From: Flaveria trinervia
Taxonomy: Eukaryota; Streptophyta; Magnoliopsida; Asterales; Asteraceae
Direction of reading: 5' to 3'
NCBI GenBank assembly: GCA_025506515.1
Contig: CM046452.1
Coordinates: 105,448,551-105,512,550 of the forward strand
DNA length: 64,000 bases
Part shown: positions 1-11,129 of the stretch, one piece after another
Layout of the letters: every line of letters begins with the position of its first letter
Position numbering within the stretch: position 1 is the first letter of the stretch
Position numbers and translations under genes: made by a program
The notes under the pieces: generated by a model
Told to the model about the DNA's origin: nothing
The model's database searches: none
The model's input: only the letters and a program-made list of their open reading frames with translations

Positions 1-629
1 TGAAGTTAGTAGAGATCTTTCGTTTGAAAAAAAAAATTTTGAAAAATCAGAAAAGTTGTTGAATCGTTAAGTTGAAAGACGAGATTCTGAGACGGAAAAA
101 AAAATGTGAATTGAGGATGTTTAGTGTAAATGTTTTTAGTTAGTTTTGGTGTTTTGTAAATAATGTAGTTAACTCAAAGTTTCCTATCACCTTTAGCCAC
201 CAATACCCAAATAATTCCTACCCGAACCTAAACCTGTCATTACAAACCTTTAAAAGTCCTCATGATTGATGTGTTATCTTGTGTCAGGGGGTGGAAGGGT
301 GACTACTTTACAAGCCTATGCTCACTAGCCTATAACATCTTTGAGTGATCAGAAATATCCGGCACGTCTTTTGCTGAGTCATAAACTAAACTGAGAGGAG
401 AGCTTATTGTGAAGGGCATGACATTTGCAAGGGAATGGCTCAGGGTTGCGATTTCTAATCGGGTATTCCATTGGGTTGGAGGTTTGTGGTATCTTACGGG
501 TCAAAAGTCTAAGTTGGGAATTTAAACCTTGTATGATTGTTAGCATATTGTGTTTGGTTGGTAAATGGTTTGTAGGGTGAGTCAACAGCAGCATCACTTG
601 GGGACAAGTGAGGAACAAGTGTGGGGATG
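1..629 (+). mobile_element. 3' internal end of a Ty3/gypsy-type LTR retrotransposon (partial)
   Basis: No intact coding region is visible. The last 30 bases before position 630 are purine-rich (GTGGGGATG just before the LTR) and resemble the polypurine tract that precedes the 3' LTR in plant Tat/Athila-type gypsy elements, where a 'GGGACAAG...GTGTGGGG' string is common. The element would extend to the left beyond the window. The assignment rests on this tract plus the LTR-like sequence that follows; there is no protein evidence. Confidence 0.45.
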
Positions 630-1799
630 TGATATTCGGGTGGTTCTTCGGGGGTTTAACATGTTATTTCGGTTTAATTTGATTATATTTATGTGTTAGA
701 ACCTCGTTACTGCGTTAGATTTGTGTGTGTAGGTTATGGAGATGAAAGGAGCTAAAAGGGTGCAATTAGAATGATAAACGGGAGAAGAAACAAGACCGAA
801 CAAGACCCGAAAAGCAAAGAAAAGAGAAAGGAAAGATTCGACCCCACCGTAAAATGGGGTACTCCACCGTAATTTACGGTGGAACCTGACGTTTCATTGC
901 AGAAGGTTTTAACGTGTCTTACGGTGGGTCACTGATCTTACGGTAGTTTTTAACATCAAAATGGCGCATCACTCACCGTATTTTACGATGAGCAAACCCT
1001 CTTTACGCTGAGCTCGACGGGGAAACGCTATAAAAACGAGTTAGGGTTTGTTTTAGGGATATCTTTTGATCGAGAGACTCGTTTTCACACCCATCTTTTC
1101 CAGGACGATCATACAGCAAAGGAGAAGTGATTTCTGGCATCAAAATTCACTTTGATTCATTCGGTTTGCATTTGTAATGTCGAATTCTTACTTAATTCGT
1201 TTGTTTTTGGTATGTTCGTTTGAGATGCTAGGCTAAACGTTTGTAACTCTCTTCAGAGAGTAAGGTTTATGTTAGGAACTGAAGTTTTATCATTCGTGTG
1301 TTGAGTTAAACGTTTGCACTGGCCAATTAAGCCAGTTAACTTTATTTGTTGATTGAAACCCTAAAATACGCGTGCTCTGTACAATTGTGTTTCCTTGGTT
1401 TGAGAAGCGGTCAAGACCAGTTAAGTCCAGAACGTTCTTGGGGTTTGGATCCGGTTGGGTAACACGGCAGTAGGTTATGATGCGAGTAGTCGACTCACAA
1501 CCGACAGTCTCCTTCAGTTCAATTGCTTTTAATCAGATTTACACTCGATTTAACAAGTTTGGTTCCGATCATAGACCTGAAATCTGAAGAGAGTTGTTTT
1601 TTTTATTACTAATTTTAAACCAATCTTTTACTTTGCAAGTTAGTTTTCATCGTTAACGTAATCAAACCATTTTTTTTTAATTAACTGACACTTTCCACAT
1701 ACTCTCTGTGGATCGACCCGACTTGCCCTAGCTACTTAGGTGAAATCGGTTTTATAAATATTTTTGATAGGTCTGACAAACTTTCATCACTCAGCCAAA
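630..1799 (+). repeat. Probable 3' LTR of a Ty3/gypsy element
   Basis: The segment starts TGATATTC and ends TTTCATCA, giving TG...CA termini. It has a TATA box (TATAAAAA, 1029-1036), a plant telo-box-like TTAGGGTTT just downstream, and a late segment reading CTCTGTGGATCGACCCGAC (about 1703-1722). That last string is typical of the distal LTR region of plant gypsy elements. No target duplication can be checked because the 5' half lies outside the window. An alternative is a solo LTR with eroded flanks. Confidence 0.5.
843..1049 (+). promoter_or_regulatory. U3-like promoter with TTACGGTG motif cluster, TATA box and telo-box
   Basis: Six or so variants of CACCGTAA/TTACGGTG lie between 843 and 1015, on both strands. 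One pair forms a near-perfect 21-base palindrome at 863-883 (TCCACCGTAATTTACGGTGG). They precede the TATA box at 1029-1036. The arrangement looks like enhancer repeats in an LTR U3 region; the binding factor is unknown to me. Confidence 0.4.
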
Positions 1800-2034
1800 G
1801 TTTTTATGGTGCACCTACCTCTTTCAATGTCCATGCTTTGATGTCTCCACCATAACGTTGTCGTATCCTTTGGATACATTGTGGTCGACTTGATTTTTGT
1901 GGCGTCATTAAAGATTCGTACCCCTCCTAGGTACTGTTCCATTTCCCAAATGAAGTCATCAACCGCCCAAGCTTCTCATTTGCCCATAAATGATGATGGT
2001 ATTGGGACTTCAACTCTAAGTGCAAGGTTCACGC

Positions 2035-3230
2035 CATTTCCTTTGGTTGTGATTAGGGCTTTGTTGTCATATAAAGTGTCTTTCTTTGTGACAAATTTGT
2101 GTTTAATTCAAATTGAACCCCATTTGAAAACCCGACTAGGCCCAATTGTAAAACTGTAGCATTAGTCCAATCATAAAACATTTCCCACTTAAAGAGGCAC
2201 TACCATGACAAACTTATCTCAAATGAAACATTGCATTACAATTTTTAAATTTTATTTATACATCAAATGACTGCCTGAAAATCATAAAACTCACTAAGTT
2301 TACATGCAAGTCCACGGATTTCAGTTTCCAGCTTTAAGTTGCCATATGAAGTGCATCTTTCTTTGTGACTAATTAGGGTTCAATTGATGTTATTGAAACC
2401 CAATTTGAAAACCTGACTAGGCCCAATTTGTAAAAGTGTAGCATCATACAAGTCCAATCATATGACATTTCCCACAAGGTGATGCATTACTATGACAAAC
2501 TTTTCTTAAGTGACATTACATAACAAATTCCAATTTTCGGTTATAGGTTAAACGCCAAGAAAACTCACTAAATTTTCATGCAAGTCCATGGATATCAAAT
2601 TTGCATAAGCAAGTCCCTAAATGTGTAAAAAACGAAAAGGTCCTTCCATAAAAAAAATGGGAATTAATCGTACTAATAAGAAGGGCCTGTTTGTTTAGAA
2701 GAGGGTGCTAATATAAAGTAGAAAGATCACACCTGTAAGGAGAGACATTCCCATTGGCAGAAATCAGAAGCATATTGCATTACAGCAATTACTTAGGAGT
2801 AATTGCATCATTTTTAATAGATCTTGAATATACTTTCAGGTTAAGCGCCATTCATCCAACTTCAATGAATTTTCAGCAGGTGTTGATGAAGCTTCTTGAA
2901 ACACAAAAAAAAATCAGTTAATAAATGGATTAGAAGAGTGCAATTGCAAGTAGAAAGGATCTCACCTGTAAGAAGAGACATTCCCATAAGCATTGAAGGT
3001 TTGTTGTATAACACTTTCCACAACAATAATTCAAATCTTCATAGTTCTGTAACTAATTCACAAAGTATACTCATGTAATCACTGATAAAAAAACCTACTA
3101 AAAATATGTGGTTATGACAAAGCATAATGGCAAAGAAACTGACAAACTAGTAGGGACATCACAGTCAAATTGATTTTGAGCAGCATCTTGACTTAACAAG
3201 CATATCTGAAACCATATAAGGACAATATAA
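2035..3230. repeat. Repeated block, copy A (internally duplicated)
   Basis: A sequence running from 'TTTCTTTGTGAC' through 'CAAGTCCAATCAT' and 'CATGCAAGTCCA' occurs twice here (about 2075-2340 and 2345-2720). It recurs at 3955-4360 (copy B) and 11470-11880 (copy C). A second module, containing 'GTTGATGAAGCTT', occurs at about 2820-2905, 4575-4665 and 12070-12180. The copies have diverged by substitutions and small indels. The block carries exon-like minus-strand pieces, described with copy B. Confidence 0.6.
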
Positions 3231-3239
3231 AAAGAGTAA

Positions 3240-5000
3240 AAAGAACCTTAAATCAAGAAAATATTAGAATCAAACTTCTATTTTATCATAGCACAAGAAA
3301 CAAATAAATTAGAAAATTCCATATTCCCAGCCCATTTACCTATTAACTGTTTGTAATTAATATGTAAAGAGGTTAAAGTTTACAAGCAAAAACGAGCATG
3401 GTCATATGTGTTCTTGCTAGATTTCAATCCAAAGGTAGGGAACCAAGCAAATCCACAGTCTCCTTACTATCCTGTAAACTTACAGTCAACAATTAAAACA
3501 TGTGGATAACCAAATGGAGCTCCAATCCTTCTCTAAAAAAACAAATTAGTCATATTTGATGTAATTAATGCTTATTAAAAGGTTAAAATTTCAAGCAACT
3601 TTAAGGTCAACCCGATCCTCTTAAGTAAACCCACTGGCTTGCCCATCTTGCCACCTCCACCCTGACAATAAAAAGGCGACTATAGAGGAACGCTGCACAA
3701 GTTAAGATAGAGATAATATACCACCACCACTCCATTTAGTGGGATTTTGTAACAGGCAATTAGGAATCTACCAAGCAAACTACTCTGCACTTAAAAGATA
3801 TAAAAAGTTAAAGAAATTTAGTTAAGAAAACAAAGTTTTCTTTGGATATCATGTACTCATAAGAGAAGCTAACTAGCCTTAGGGTATTGAGATATACCAT
3901 ACATTGTGATAGGGTGTTCGGCAAGTTGTAATATAAGCCAACACCAATATGATGTGCACCTTTCTTTGTGACTAATTTGGGTTTAATTCAGGTTATTGAA
4001 ACCCAATTTGAAAACCTGACCGGGCCCAAACTGTAAAATTGTAGCATCACGCAAGTCCAATCATACAACAATTCCCACTTAAAAATGCACTACCATTACA
4101 AACTTTTCTCAAATGACGCATTGCATATTTGCATAACAACTTTTAGCATTTATTTATAGGTCAAATGCCTGGAAATCATAAACCTCACTAAACTTACATG
4201 CAAGTCCATAGTCTTGCATCAGCAAGTCCTTAAACATGTTAAAAAAGAAAAAAGTCTTTATATATAAAGTTTAGGGACTTAATCGTATTGATAGGAAGAG
4301 CTTATTTGTTCAGTTTTTATAAAATACAGTCTTACGGATGCAATAAAAGAGTTTGTGTTTGTTAAAACCTAGTCCAAAAGAACTTTTTAGCTGTTGACAG
4401 TTTCCCTATAATTTAGGCTTCAAAAACACACACACAAAAAAAAACAATTTTAAGATCAAGTGACGAAAAATCCGAGCCCAAGTGTTGCTTACCTCGCTAT
4501 TCCACTCAAGTGTAATACCGCATTAGTGGACCCACCTAAACCCAAGTAATTATGGTTTGAAGTCCATTTTTGATAGATTTAGAATATACTTTTAGGTTAA
4601 GCGCCATTCATCCAGCGTGAATGGATTTTCAGCTGATGTTGATGAAGCTTTTGGTAATACAGAAAGAAAATTAGTTAATAAATGGATTAAAAGAGTGTGC
4701 AATTACAAAGTAGAAATCATTTCACCTGTAAGGAAGAGACACTCCCATAAGCATTGTTGTATAACACTTTCGACAACAATAATTCAAATCTTCAGAACTC
4801 TGTAAACTAAATCATAAAGTAAATTGTCACTGATAAAAAAAGCTACTAAAAAGTTAAATGTGGTTATAACAAAGCATAATGCCAAAGAATCTGACTAACC
4901 AGTAAGGACATCACAGTCAAATTTAGTTCCAGCAGCATCCTGACTTAACGAGCAAATCTGAAAGTAACCATATATCTTGATGCTAACTATAAGGGATTTA
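3240..5000. repeat. Repeated block, copy B
   Basis: This copy has the modules of copy A in the same order, plus a 3313-3430 segment ('CCATATTCCCAGCCCATTTA', then 'CATGGTCATATGTGTTCTTG') that recurs at 11185-11290 in copy C. Copies B and C lie on either side of the copia insertion, which suggests that a local duplication came before the insertion. Confidence 0.6.
3420..4965 (-). pseudogene. Exon-like modules of an unidentified gene, apparently decayed
   Basis: Read on the minus strand, several short pieces look like exons preceded by pyrimidine-AG acceptors. They are ICSLSQDAAGTKFDCDVL (about 4905-4960), ASSTSAENPFTLDEWRLT then an in-frame stop (about 4580-4645), GGGGKMGKPVGLLKRIGLT (about 3600-3665) and DSKETVDLLGSLPLD plus stop (about 3425-3470). 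The first two recur in copy A (3150-3200, 2820-2890). The ASSTSAEN module also recurs in copy C, where it is open. I do not recognise the family. The internal stop in copies A and B suggests pseudogene duplicates, but short intronic open stretches could mislead here. Confidence 0.25.
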
Positions 5001-5677
5001 AATATTTACTGTTGGAATAACAATGTGTAAGGCATAACATATAATATAATATATCTACTAACAAGAAAACAAGAAGAGACCATACAACCAAGGCGACTGC
5101 TCTTTCCACAGCAGAGGAACTCTACCTTCTAGGGTGTAATGACCACCACCGCCCTTCTCTAAAGAAATTACTAGATAACAACTCATCTTCCTTATGCATT
5201 CATGGCCATTTTTCATCCATTTTGCTCTTGAAATGCCAAATCCTTAAGGAATACACACACATCTACCCATCCCGTTCTCTTTAGCTTGTAAACGTAAATG
5301 TGGAGTGCATGTGTTGGCTATTTAATTGTTGTAATATAACTATTCTGCAATGTAATCAAATGTACAAAGTTGCAGTAATAAAGTGTTAACCATATTAACT
5401 ATACATCTCATTTAGTTACTACATTCGTTCCTCTCTAATATATTGCTTATTTAAGCAATTTACCACAAGGGACATCATTTCAACACTCAACCCCAAGAGT
5501 TCAAAACTACAAAGATCCATGTGCATGATCATATGTGGAGTAGCACTTACCGGAACATGGATAAAGAACACATAATTAAACTATTCAAGGCATCTTAGTC
5601 CCATAGCATGATAGCAACATAATCTGAAACTTTAATGTGTTTGTATTTCTGGTCTGTATTGAATCCTCTAGACTCTC
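5001..5677. other. Spacer between copy B and the copia element; nothing recognised
   Basis: AT-rich sequence with no coding signal. It ends with the ATCCA target site (5678-5682) of the copia insertion. Confidence 0.5.
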
Positions 5678-5682
5678 ATCCA

Positions 5683-6009
5683 TGTTGAATTGGTAGAGGC
5701 ACAAAGAAAACACACACTCTCTAAATTAACAATGCACTCACACTATTAGAACAAAGAAACAATGAACGACGATTTGCTCCAAGTTTTCTGAATAATTCAT
5801 TAATGGAATTGCAAAGTACATTAAATAAGAGAGACTGCCACTACTCACGTTTCCTACCACTACTCCAAAAGAAACGGTCAAATACGAAGCAAACGGAAAT
5901 AGTTGAAAGACTATTTCTTATTTAACATGTGTTAAAAATAAAGACAAATAAAACTTCCAGCTCATCCTTCATGCACATAATTAGGTGGATTAAATATTTA
6001 AATTCAACA
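5683..6009 (-). repeat. 3' LTR of the copia element
   Basis: 327 bp with TG...CA ends. It differs from the other LTR at two visible positions (GAGGC versus AAGGC near the start, AATGC versus AATAC about 50 bases in). The target duplication ATCCA adjoins it at 5678-5682. Confidence 0.97.
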
Positions 6010-6015
6010 CTCCCT

Positions 6016-9000
6016 CTAAATATTATAATCCACCATTCCCATTCCTTTGCTATGCTTCTGCAACAATGCACCAGAAAGACTCTTTGTTAATGCATCTGCA
6101 ATTTGCTCACCTGACTCAACATACTTCAAATCAATTACTCCTTTTAGGACCTTCTCTCTGATGAAATGATAGTCAGTTTCGATGTGTTTCGTCCTAGCAT
6201 GAAACACTGGGTTTTGAGCTAACTTAATAGCTGAGATGTTGTCACACCATATACGAACCGAGTAATCGACTTTCTGATTCAAATTCCTTAATAATTCAAT
6301 CAACCAAATACACTCTTGAGCTGCCATAGTGGCAGCCCGATATTCTGCTTCAGTCGTAGACAAGGACACGGTCGATTGAAGTTTACTGCACCATGAAACA
6401 GAACTTGATCCAAACAGGAAAACGTACCCGGTAGTCGATCTCCTCCCATCTAGATCACCACTGTAGTCGGCATCGCAAAACCCGGATAACTTTGGTTCGA
6501 GCTCCCTCTCAAATCGGATTCCTTTACCCATAGTAGCTTTAATATACTTGAGAACACCTTTTGCAGCAGTCATGTGAGGTTTCCTTGGATCCTGCATGTA
6601 CCGACTAAGAACCCCAACTGCAAAGGCTATGTCGGGTCTAGTCAAAGTGAGATAGATAAGGCTACCCACTATCTTCCGGTATTCTGTTGGGTCATCCAAT
6701 TCACTTCCTTCCATGGCATATATCTTGGCATTTCTATCCATTGGAGCTATTGCTGGTTTACTTGCAGCATAACCAAATTTATGTAATAATTTGGTTGTGT
6801 ATTTGCTTTGATGCAGCACCATTGCATCTTTCTCATACTTTAGCTCCAAACCAAGAAAGTGTTTAAGCATCCCCAGATTCTTCATCTGAAAACGAGTTGA
6901 CAAGTTTGCTTTCAACAATTCAATCTCTTCATCTACATCCCCTGAAATAATAAGGTCGTCTACGTACACAAGTGTAAATACCACTTTTTCACCAAACTTC
7001 TTGACAAACAAACTTGAATCAGTTGAAGTAAGATGGTACCCGTTCTGTACTAAGAATTCAGCAATTTTACCAAACCAGGCTCTTGGTGATTGCTTCAAAC
7101 CATAGATGGCTTTTCTCAATTTACACACATATTCCGGATGCTCCTTATCTTCGAATCCCATCGGTTGCGTCAATATAAATGACGTGATCAAGCTCTCCAT
7201 ATAGAAAGGCATTGTGAACATCCATCTGCCATAATTTCCATCCCTTAGATGCTGCTAGAGACAAAATTACACGGATGGTTGTAAATTTTGCAACCGGGCT
7301 AAAGGTTTCTTCGTAGTCTAACCCTTGTTGTTGAGAGAACCCTCAAGCCACTAAACGAGCTTTGAACCTGTCAATCGTTCCATCTACCTTCTCTTTTACT
7401 TTATAAACCCATTTACAAGATACCGGTTTAGTATCTGGAGGTTTTGGAACTAACTCCCACGTTTGGTTTGCCATAAGAGCATCCATTTCAGCCTTCATTG
7501 CATCAACCCACTCTTCTTTTGTACTAGCTTGTTGGTATGACTCAGGTTCACAAAATGCATCATCAACTATTGCCACTTGAGCATACATGAGTGCATACTT
7601 AGCAGTAGGTTTCTTTGTTCTCTGTGACCGCCTCAAAACGGGTTCACTACTTGGACTAGAGGCTGCACTTTGTTGATCAAAGTGACCTGATTCAGCTTGC
7701 TCTTCTTCTTGAGACGCTTCATCTATTTCTTCCTCTGTAAATTGCAAGTTTGCTAGATTTGAGCTAACTTTTTCGGTCAACTCTTTTGAGTCTTCATTTA
7801 ACTGTTGCTCAGGCCCCCACCATGATGATCTTTCATCAAACACAACGTTTCTTGAAATATGCACTTTCCCGGTGTTCGGATTACAACATCGCCATCCTTT
7901 TCTTTCAAGGTCATAACCTGTAAACACACATCGTATTGCCTTCTTCTCCAACTTGTGGCGAAGATGGTTAGGCACAAATACATAACATATGCAACCGAAA
8001 ACTCGAAAATAGTGTACATTAGGCTTAGTTTTGAATAACTTCTCGAATGGTGAAGCATAATGTAGACTTTGAGCTGGAGTTCGGTTGATTACGTACCCGG
8101 CTGTTTGCATTGCCTCTGCCCAAAAACGTTCTGGCATATTCTTCTCATGAAGCAGACTTATCATTACTTCTGCTAGATGCCTGTTCTTTCGTTCACACAC
8201 ACCATTTTGTTGAGGTGTGTTTGAACAAATAAGCTGTCTTTTTATTCTATTATGTTTCAAATATTGATCGAAAGCAAAAGACATATACTCGCCCCCATTA
8301 TCAGATCTTAAACACCTGACCTTGCACCCGGTTTCTCTTTCAGTATCAGCAACAAAATCCATAAATTTTTCCAGTACTTCAGCCTTCTCCTTCATGAAAT
8401 AGACCCAGGTATACCGAGAATAATCATCAATGAATGTGACTACATATTGTATCCCTTTCATTGACTTATGTTTAGCAGGCCCCCATACATCCGAATGGAC
8501 TAGAACCAGTGGTGATTCAGCTTGATAATTAGAGGAATGGAAAGGCTCTTGGTGAGACTTGCCATATTGACAACCTGCACAAACAATATCCTTTGTAACT
8601 TCAAGATTTGGCAGCCCAGAAACCAGTCCCTTATTCATCATAAGCTTTAACTTGTCATAGCCCACATGCCCCAAACGACAATGCCACAAATCAGCATTTT
8701 GTGTTTCCTTTGTCTTCTGAACATACGTGTGTTCCGCTGACAACACATACACCGTCTCATTCTTGTGACCTTTTAGTATTGGAACTGAAGAGGTTTTGAA
8801 TTCCTTAAACACTTGTACGTCTTTGGGTCCAAATAGAACGTACCTACCTTCCGATGTTAATTGAGGAACCGAGAGTAAATTTTTCTTCATTCCAGGAACA
8901 TGGTAAACATCAGACAGTTTCAATTCATGCTTTCGATCTTCGGAGGGAAAGATAACACTACCAATGTGAGCGATTTGATGTCGTGTATTATCTGCAATGA

Positions 9001-10107
9001 CCACGACTCTGCTGCCTTCATACTTGACCTGATTACTGAGCTTTTCCTTATCACCTGTTAGGTGATTGGAGCACCCGGAATCAACTATCCACTCATCAAG
9101 TCGATTTGGGCGCTTATCCGCGGTCGTTACTGTGAGGGCATAATCTTCATCATCGATCTGAGCGGCAAGAGCCTGAACATCCCATTCGCCTTCTTCCTCG
9201 ATGGTTGCCGAATTCCCTTCGTCGGATGGCTTAGACCTGCAATCCTTGGCCATATGGCCCCTCCGACCACATGCATGACAGGAATAGGGAAACCGCCGAC
9301 CAAAATTCTTGAATTTACGATTTCCTTTATCACCGTTGTAGTCGTTCTTGACCTTCTCCGATCCCTTATCAGAACTTCTCTTGGACTAGGCCTCATTTTG
9401 GTTGTTGTTGCTATTAGGCCTGCTTGACTTGTTGGGCCAATTCTTAAACTTTTCTTTTCCTCGTGACTTACTTGCATACAGCACTTCAACATCAGGTTTC
9501 AACGTCGAACCAATTGACACACTTCCAAGTTGTTTTGTTAATGCTTCCTCACTAGCCAACAGGTTTTCAAATTCAGCCAAGGTAGGTTGTGTGGGCCAAC
9601 CTTGCACGGTTGCAACGAAGCTTCGGTACCCTTGATTCAATCCATGAATAATAATCCTTTTCATTCGTGCCTCGCCAATTTTTGATTGTGGATCGAGCTC
9701 TCCAATTTCTCTGCACAGTGTTTTGATTTTATGGAAGTATTGAGGGATTGTTAAATCCCTTTGAGACACCGACAACAGTTCATTCTCTAAGAGTTGCAGC
9801 TTCGAATCGTTTTTCTTAGAAAACAAAGTAACCAAGGTATCCCATGCTTCCTTCGGCGTCTCGGAGTCTCGGATATGTTCCAAGACTTCCTCTTCCACTG
9901 TGGTTTTCAGAATGAATAGAGCGCCTTCACCCTCCATTTCTTCAGAACTCCATTGGCATCTTCACGTAAAGGTGATTTTGTATCCGAACCGTTCACTACC
10001 TCCCATAGATCTTGGCCTTGCAAATACGACATCAAGCATGTGGACCAAGTGTTGTAGTTATTGTTGCTTAACTTCTTCACACCGCCAACGAGTTGGATCT
10101 CCGCCAT
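6016..10107 (-). pseudogene. Copia gag-pol polyprotein, disrupted
   Basis: Translation begins at the ATG at 10107 (MAEIQLVGGVKKLSNNNY). Recognisable in order are: gag; a CX2CX4HX4C zinc knuckle (CHACGRRGHMAKDC, about 9240-9285); the protease motif WIVDSGCSNHL; integrase with an HHCC finger (WHCRLGH...CAGCQ) and DDE residues in HSDVWGP, RSDNGGEY and CERKNRHLAE; RT with YVDDLIISG; and RNase H with STTEAEYRA. Four lesions are visible: a frame change in gag near 9920-9930, an in-frame TAG at 9386-9388, an in-frame TGA at 7343-7345 (after KARLVA), and a frame change in RT near 7168-7182. As it stands the copy cannot make a full polyprotein. Readthrough or frameshifting at all four sites is unlikely. 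Confidence 0.93.
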
Positions 10108-10137
10108 GAGGGATAAAAGGGGAAACTAGAACCGATT

Positions 10138-10150
10138 GGCTCTGATACCA
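10138..10150 (-). other. Primer binding site for initiator Met tRNA
   Basis: Read on the minus strand it is TGGTATCAGAGCC, two bases inside the 5' LTR. This is the usual plant copia site complementary to the 3' end of initiator methionine tRNA. Confidence 0.93.
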
Positions 10151-10152
10151 AT

Positions 10153-10479
10153 TGTTGAATTGGTAAAGGCACAAAGAAAACACACACTCTCTAAATTAAC
10201 AATACACTCACACTATTAGAACAAAGAAACAATGAACGACGATTTGCTCCAAGTTTTCTGAATAATTCATTAATGGAATTGCAAAGTACATTAAATAAGA
10301 GAGACTGCCACTACTCACGTTTCCTACCACTACTCCAAAAGAAACGGTCAAATACGAAGCAAACGGAAATAGTTGAAAGACTATTTCTTATTTAACATGT
10401 GTTAAAAATAAAGACAAATAAAACTTCCAGCTCATCCTTCATGCACATAATTAGGTGGATTAAATATTTAAATTCAACA
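10153..10479 (-). repeat. 5' LTR of the copia element
   Basis: 327 bp and nearly identical to 5683-6009. It is followed by the ATCCA duplication at 10480-10484. As the 5' LTR of a minus-strand element it would carry the promoter. Confidence 0.97.
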
Positions 10480-10484
10480 ATCCA

Positions 10485-10709
10485 CACCCTTTGCCACATG
10501 TCCTTTCAATGCAAAATCATCTTGTGGATCCAAATAACCAAAAATGTTTAAAAACATAATGAGCAATTCTCATGAAAACAAGAATATGCCATTTTTTTTA
10601 AATGAAGATGTAGGCGCACATAATTTACGCAAGTAGAAAAGAGATTTAGATAAATGGCATAATCTCTTACTCTTTCTTAAGATGTTGGATTAAACTTCTC
10701 AAGCAATGA
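10485..10709. other. Spacer to the right of the copia element
   Basis: AT-rich. Nothing is recognised apart from its position as the original flank of the insertion. Confidence 0.4.
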
Positions 10710-10809
10710 GGCTTCGGGGTCCGTTTGACCCGGAGGCTTCGGGGTCCGTTTGACCCGGAGGCTTCGGGGTCCGTTTGACCAGGAGGCTTCAGGGTCCGTT
10801 TGACCAGGA
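10710..10809. repeat. 25-bp tandem repeat, four copies
   Basis: The unit GGCTTCGGGGTCCGTTTGAC plus 5 bases (CCGGA or CAGGA) repeats at 10710, 10735, 10760 and 10785, followed by a partial GGCTT. The first two copies are identical; the last two share a C-to-A change, and the fourth has a further G-to-A change. It is much richer in GC than its surroundings. Confidence 0.95.
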
Positions 10810-11129
10810 GGCTTACCAATACCTAGAGAAAACAAATAGAATCGTAACTAAAAATAAGAAACTATACACCTAGAAAATAAACGTCTAAAATGATTTATAA
10901 AATACATACGGAATCTCAATCGTGCGAATACCTGGTTTCCATGAAAATGATAAATCACACCCTTCACCCTAACATACAGAGATTTCAAACACTGTACACA
11001 TGAACAACTTTTAACTGAATCTACTATATGTTGAAATCCAAAGGATAAACAAATGCATTGCATTAAGAGTTAATTTTATTCAAACCCAAATGACTCCATG
11101 ACCTCCCTTGGCTGAAGCCTAAGAACCCC

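Larger units (their letters stand above)
5683..10479 (-). mobile_element. Complete Ty1/copia LTR retrotransposon
   Basis: The element has two 327-bp LTRs (5683-6009 and 10153-10479) with TGTTGAAT...TTCAACA ends and is flanked by the 5-bp duplication ATCCA (5678-5682 and 10480-10484). It is read on the minus strand. The primer binding site, TGGTATCAGAGCC (10138-10150), matches the 3' end of initiator Met tRNA, and the polypurine tract AGAGGGAG lies at 6010-6017. The domain order gag, protease, integrase, RT, RNase H (integrase before RT) is that of copia. By eye the LTRs differ at two positions of 327, so the insertion is recent. The coding region is broken in four places (see the gag-pol entry). 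Confidence 0.97.

Noticed and set aside
9062..9427. Plus-strand 121-residue open frame
   Set aside because: It is antisense to the copia gag-pol and has no family resemblance.
10710..10809. CRISPR-like array
   Set aside because: The repeats are directly adjacent with no spacers, in a plant genome; it is a simple tandem repeat.
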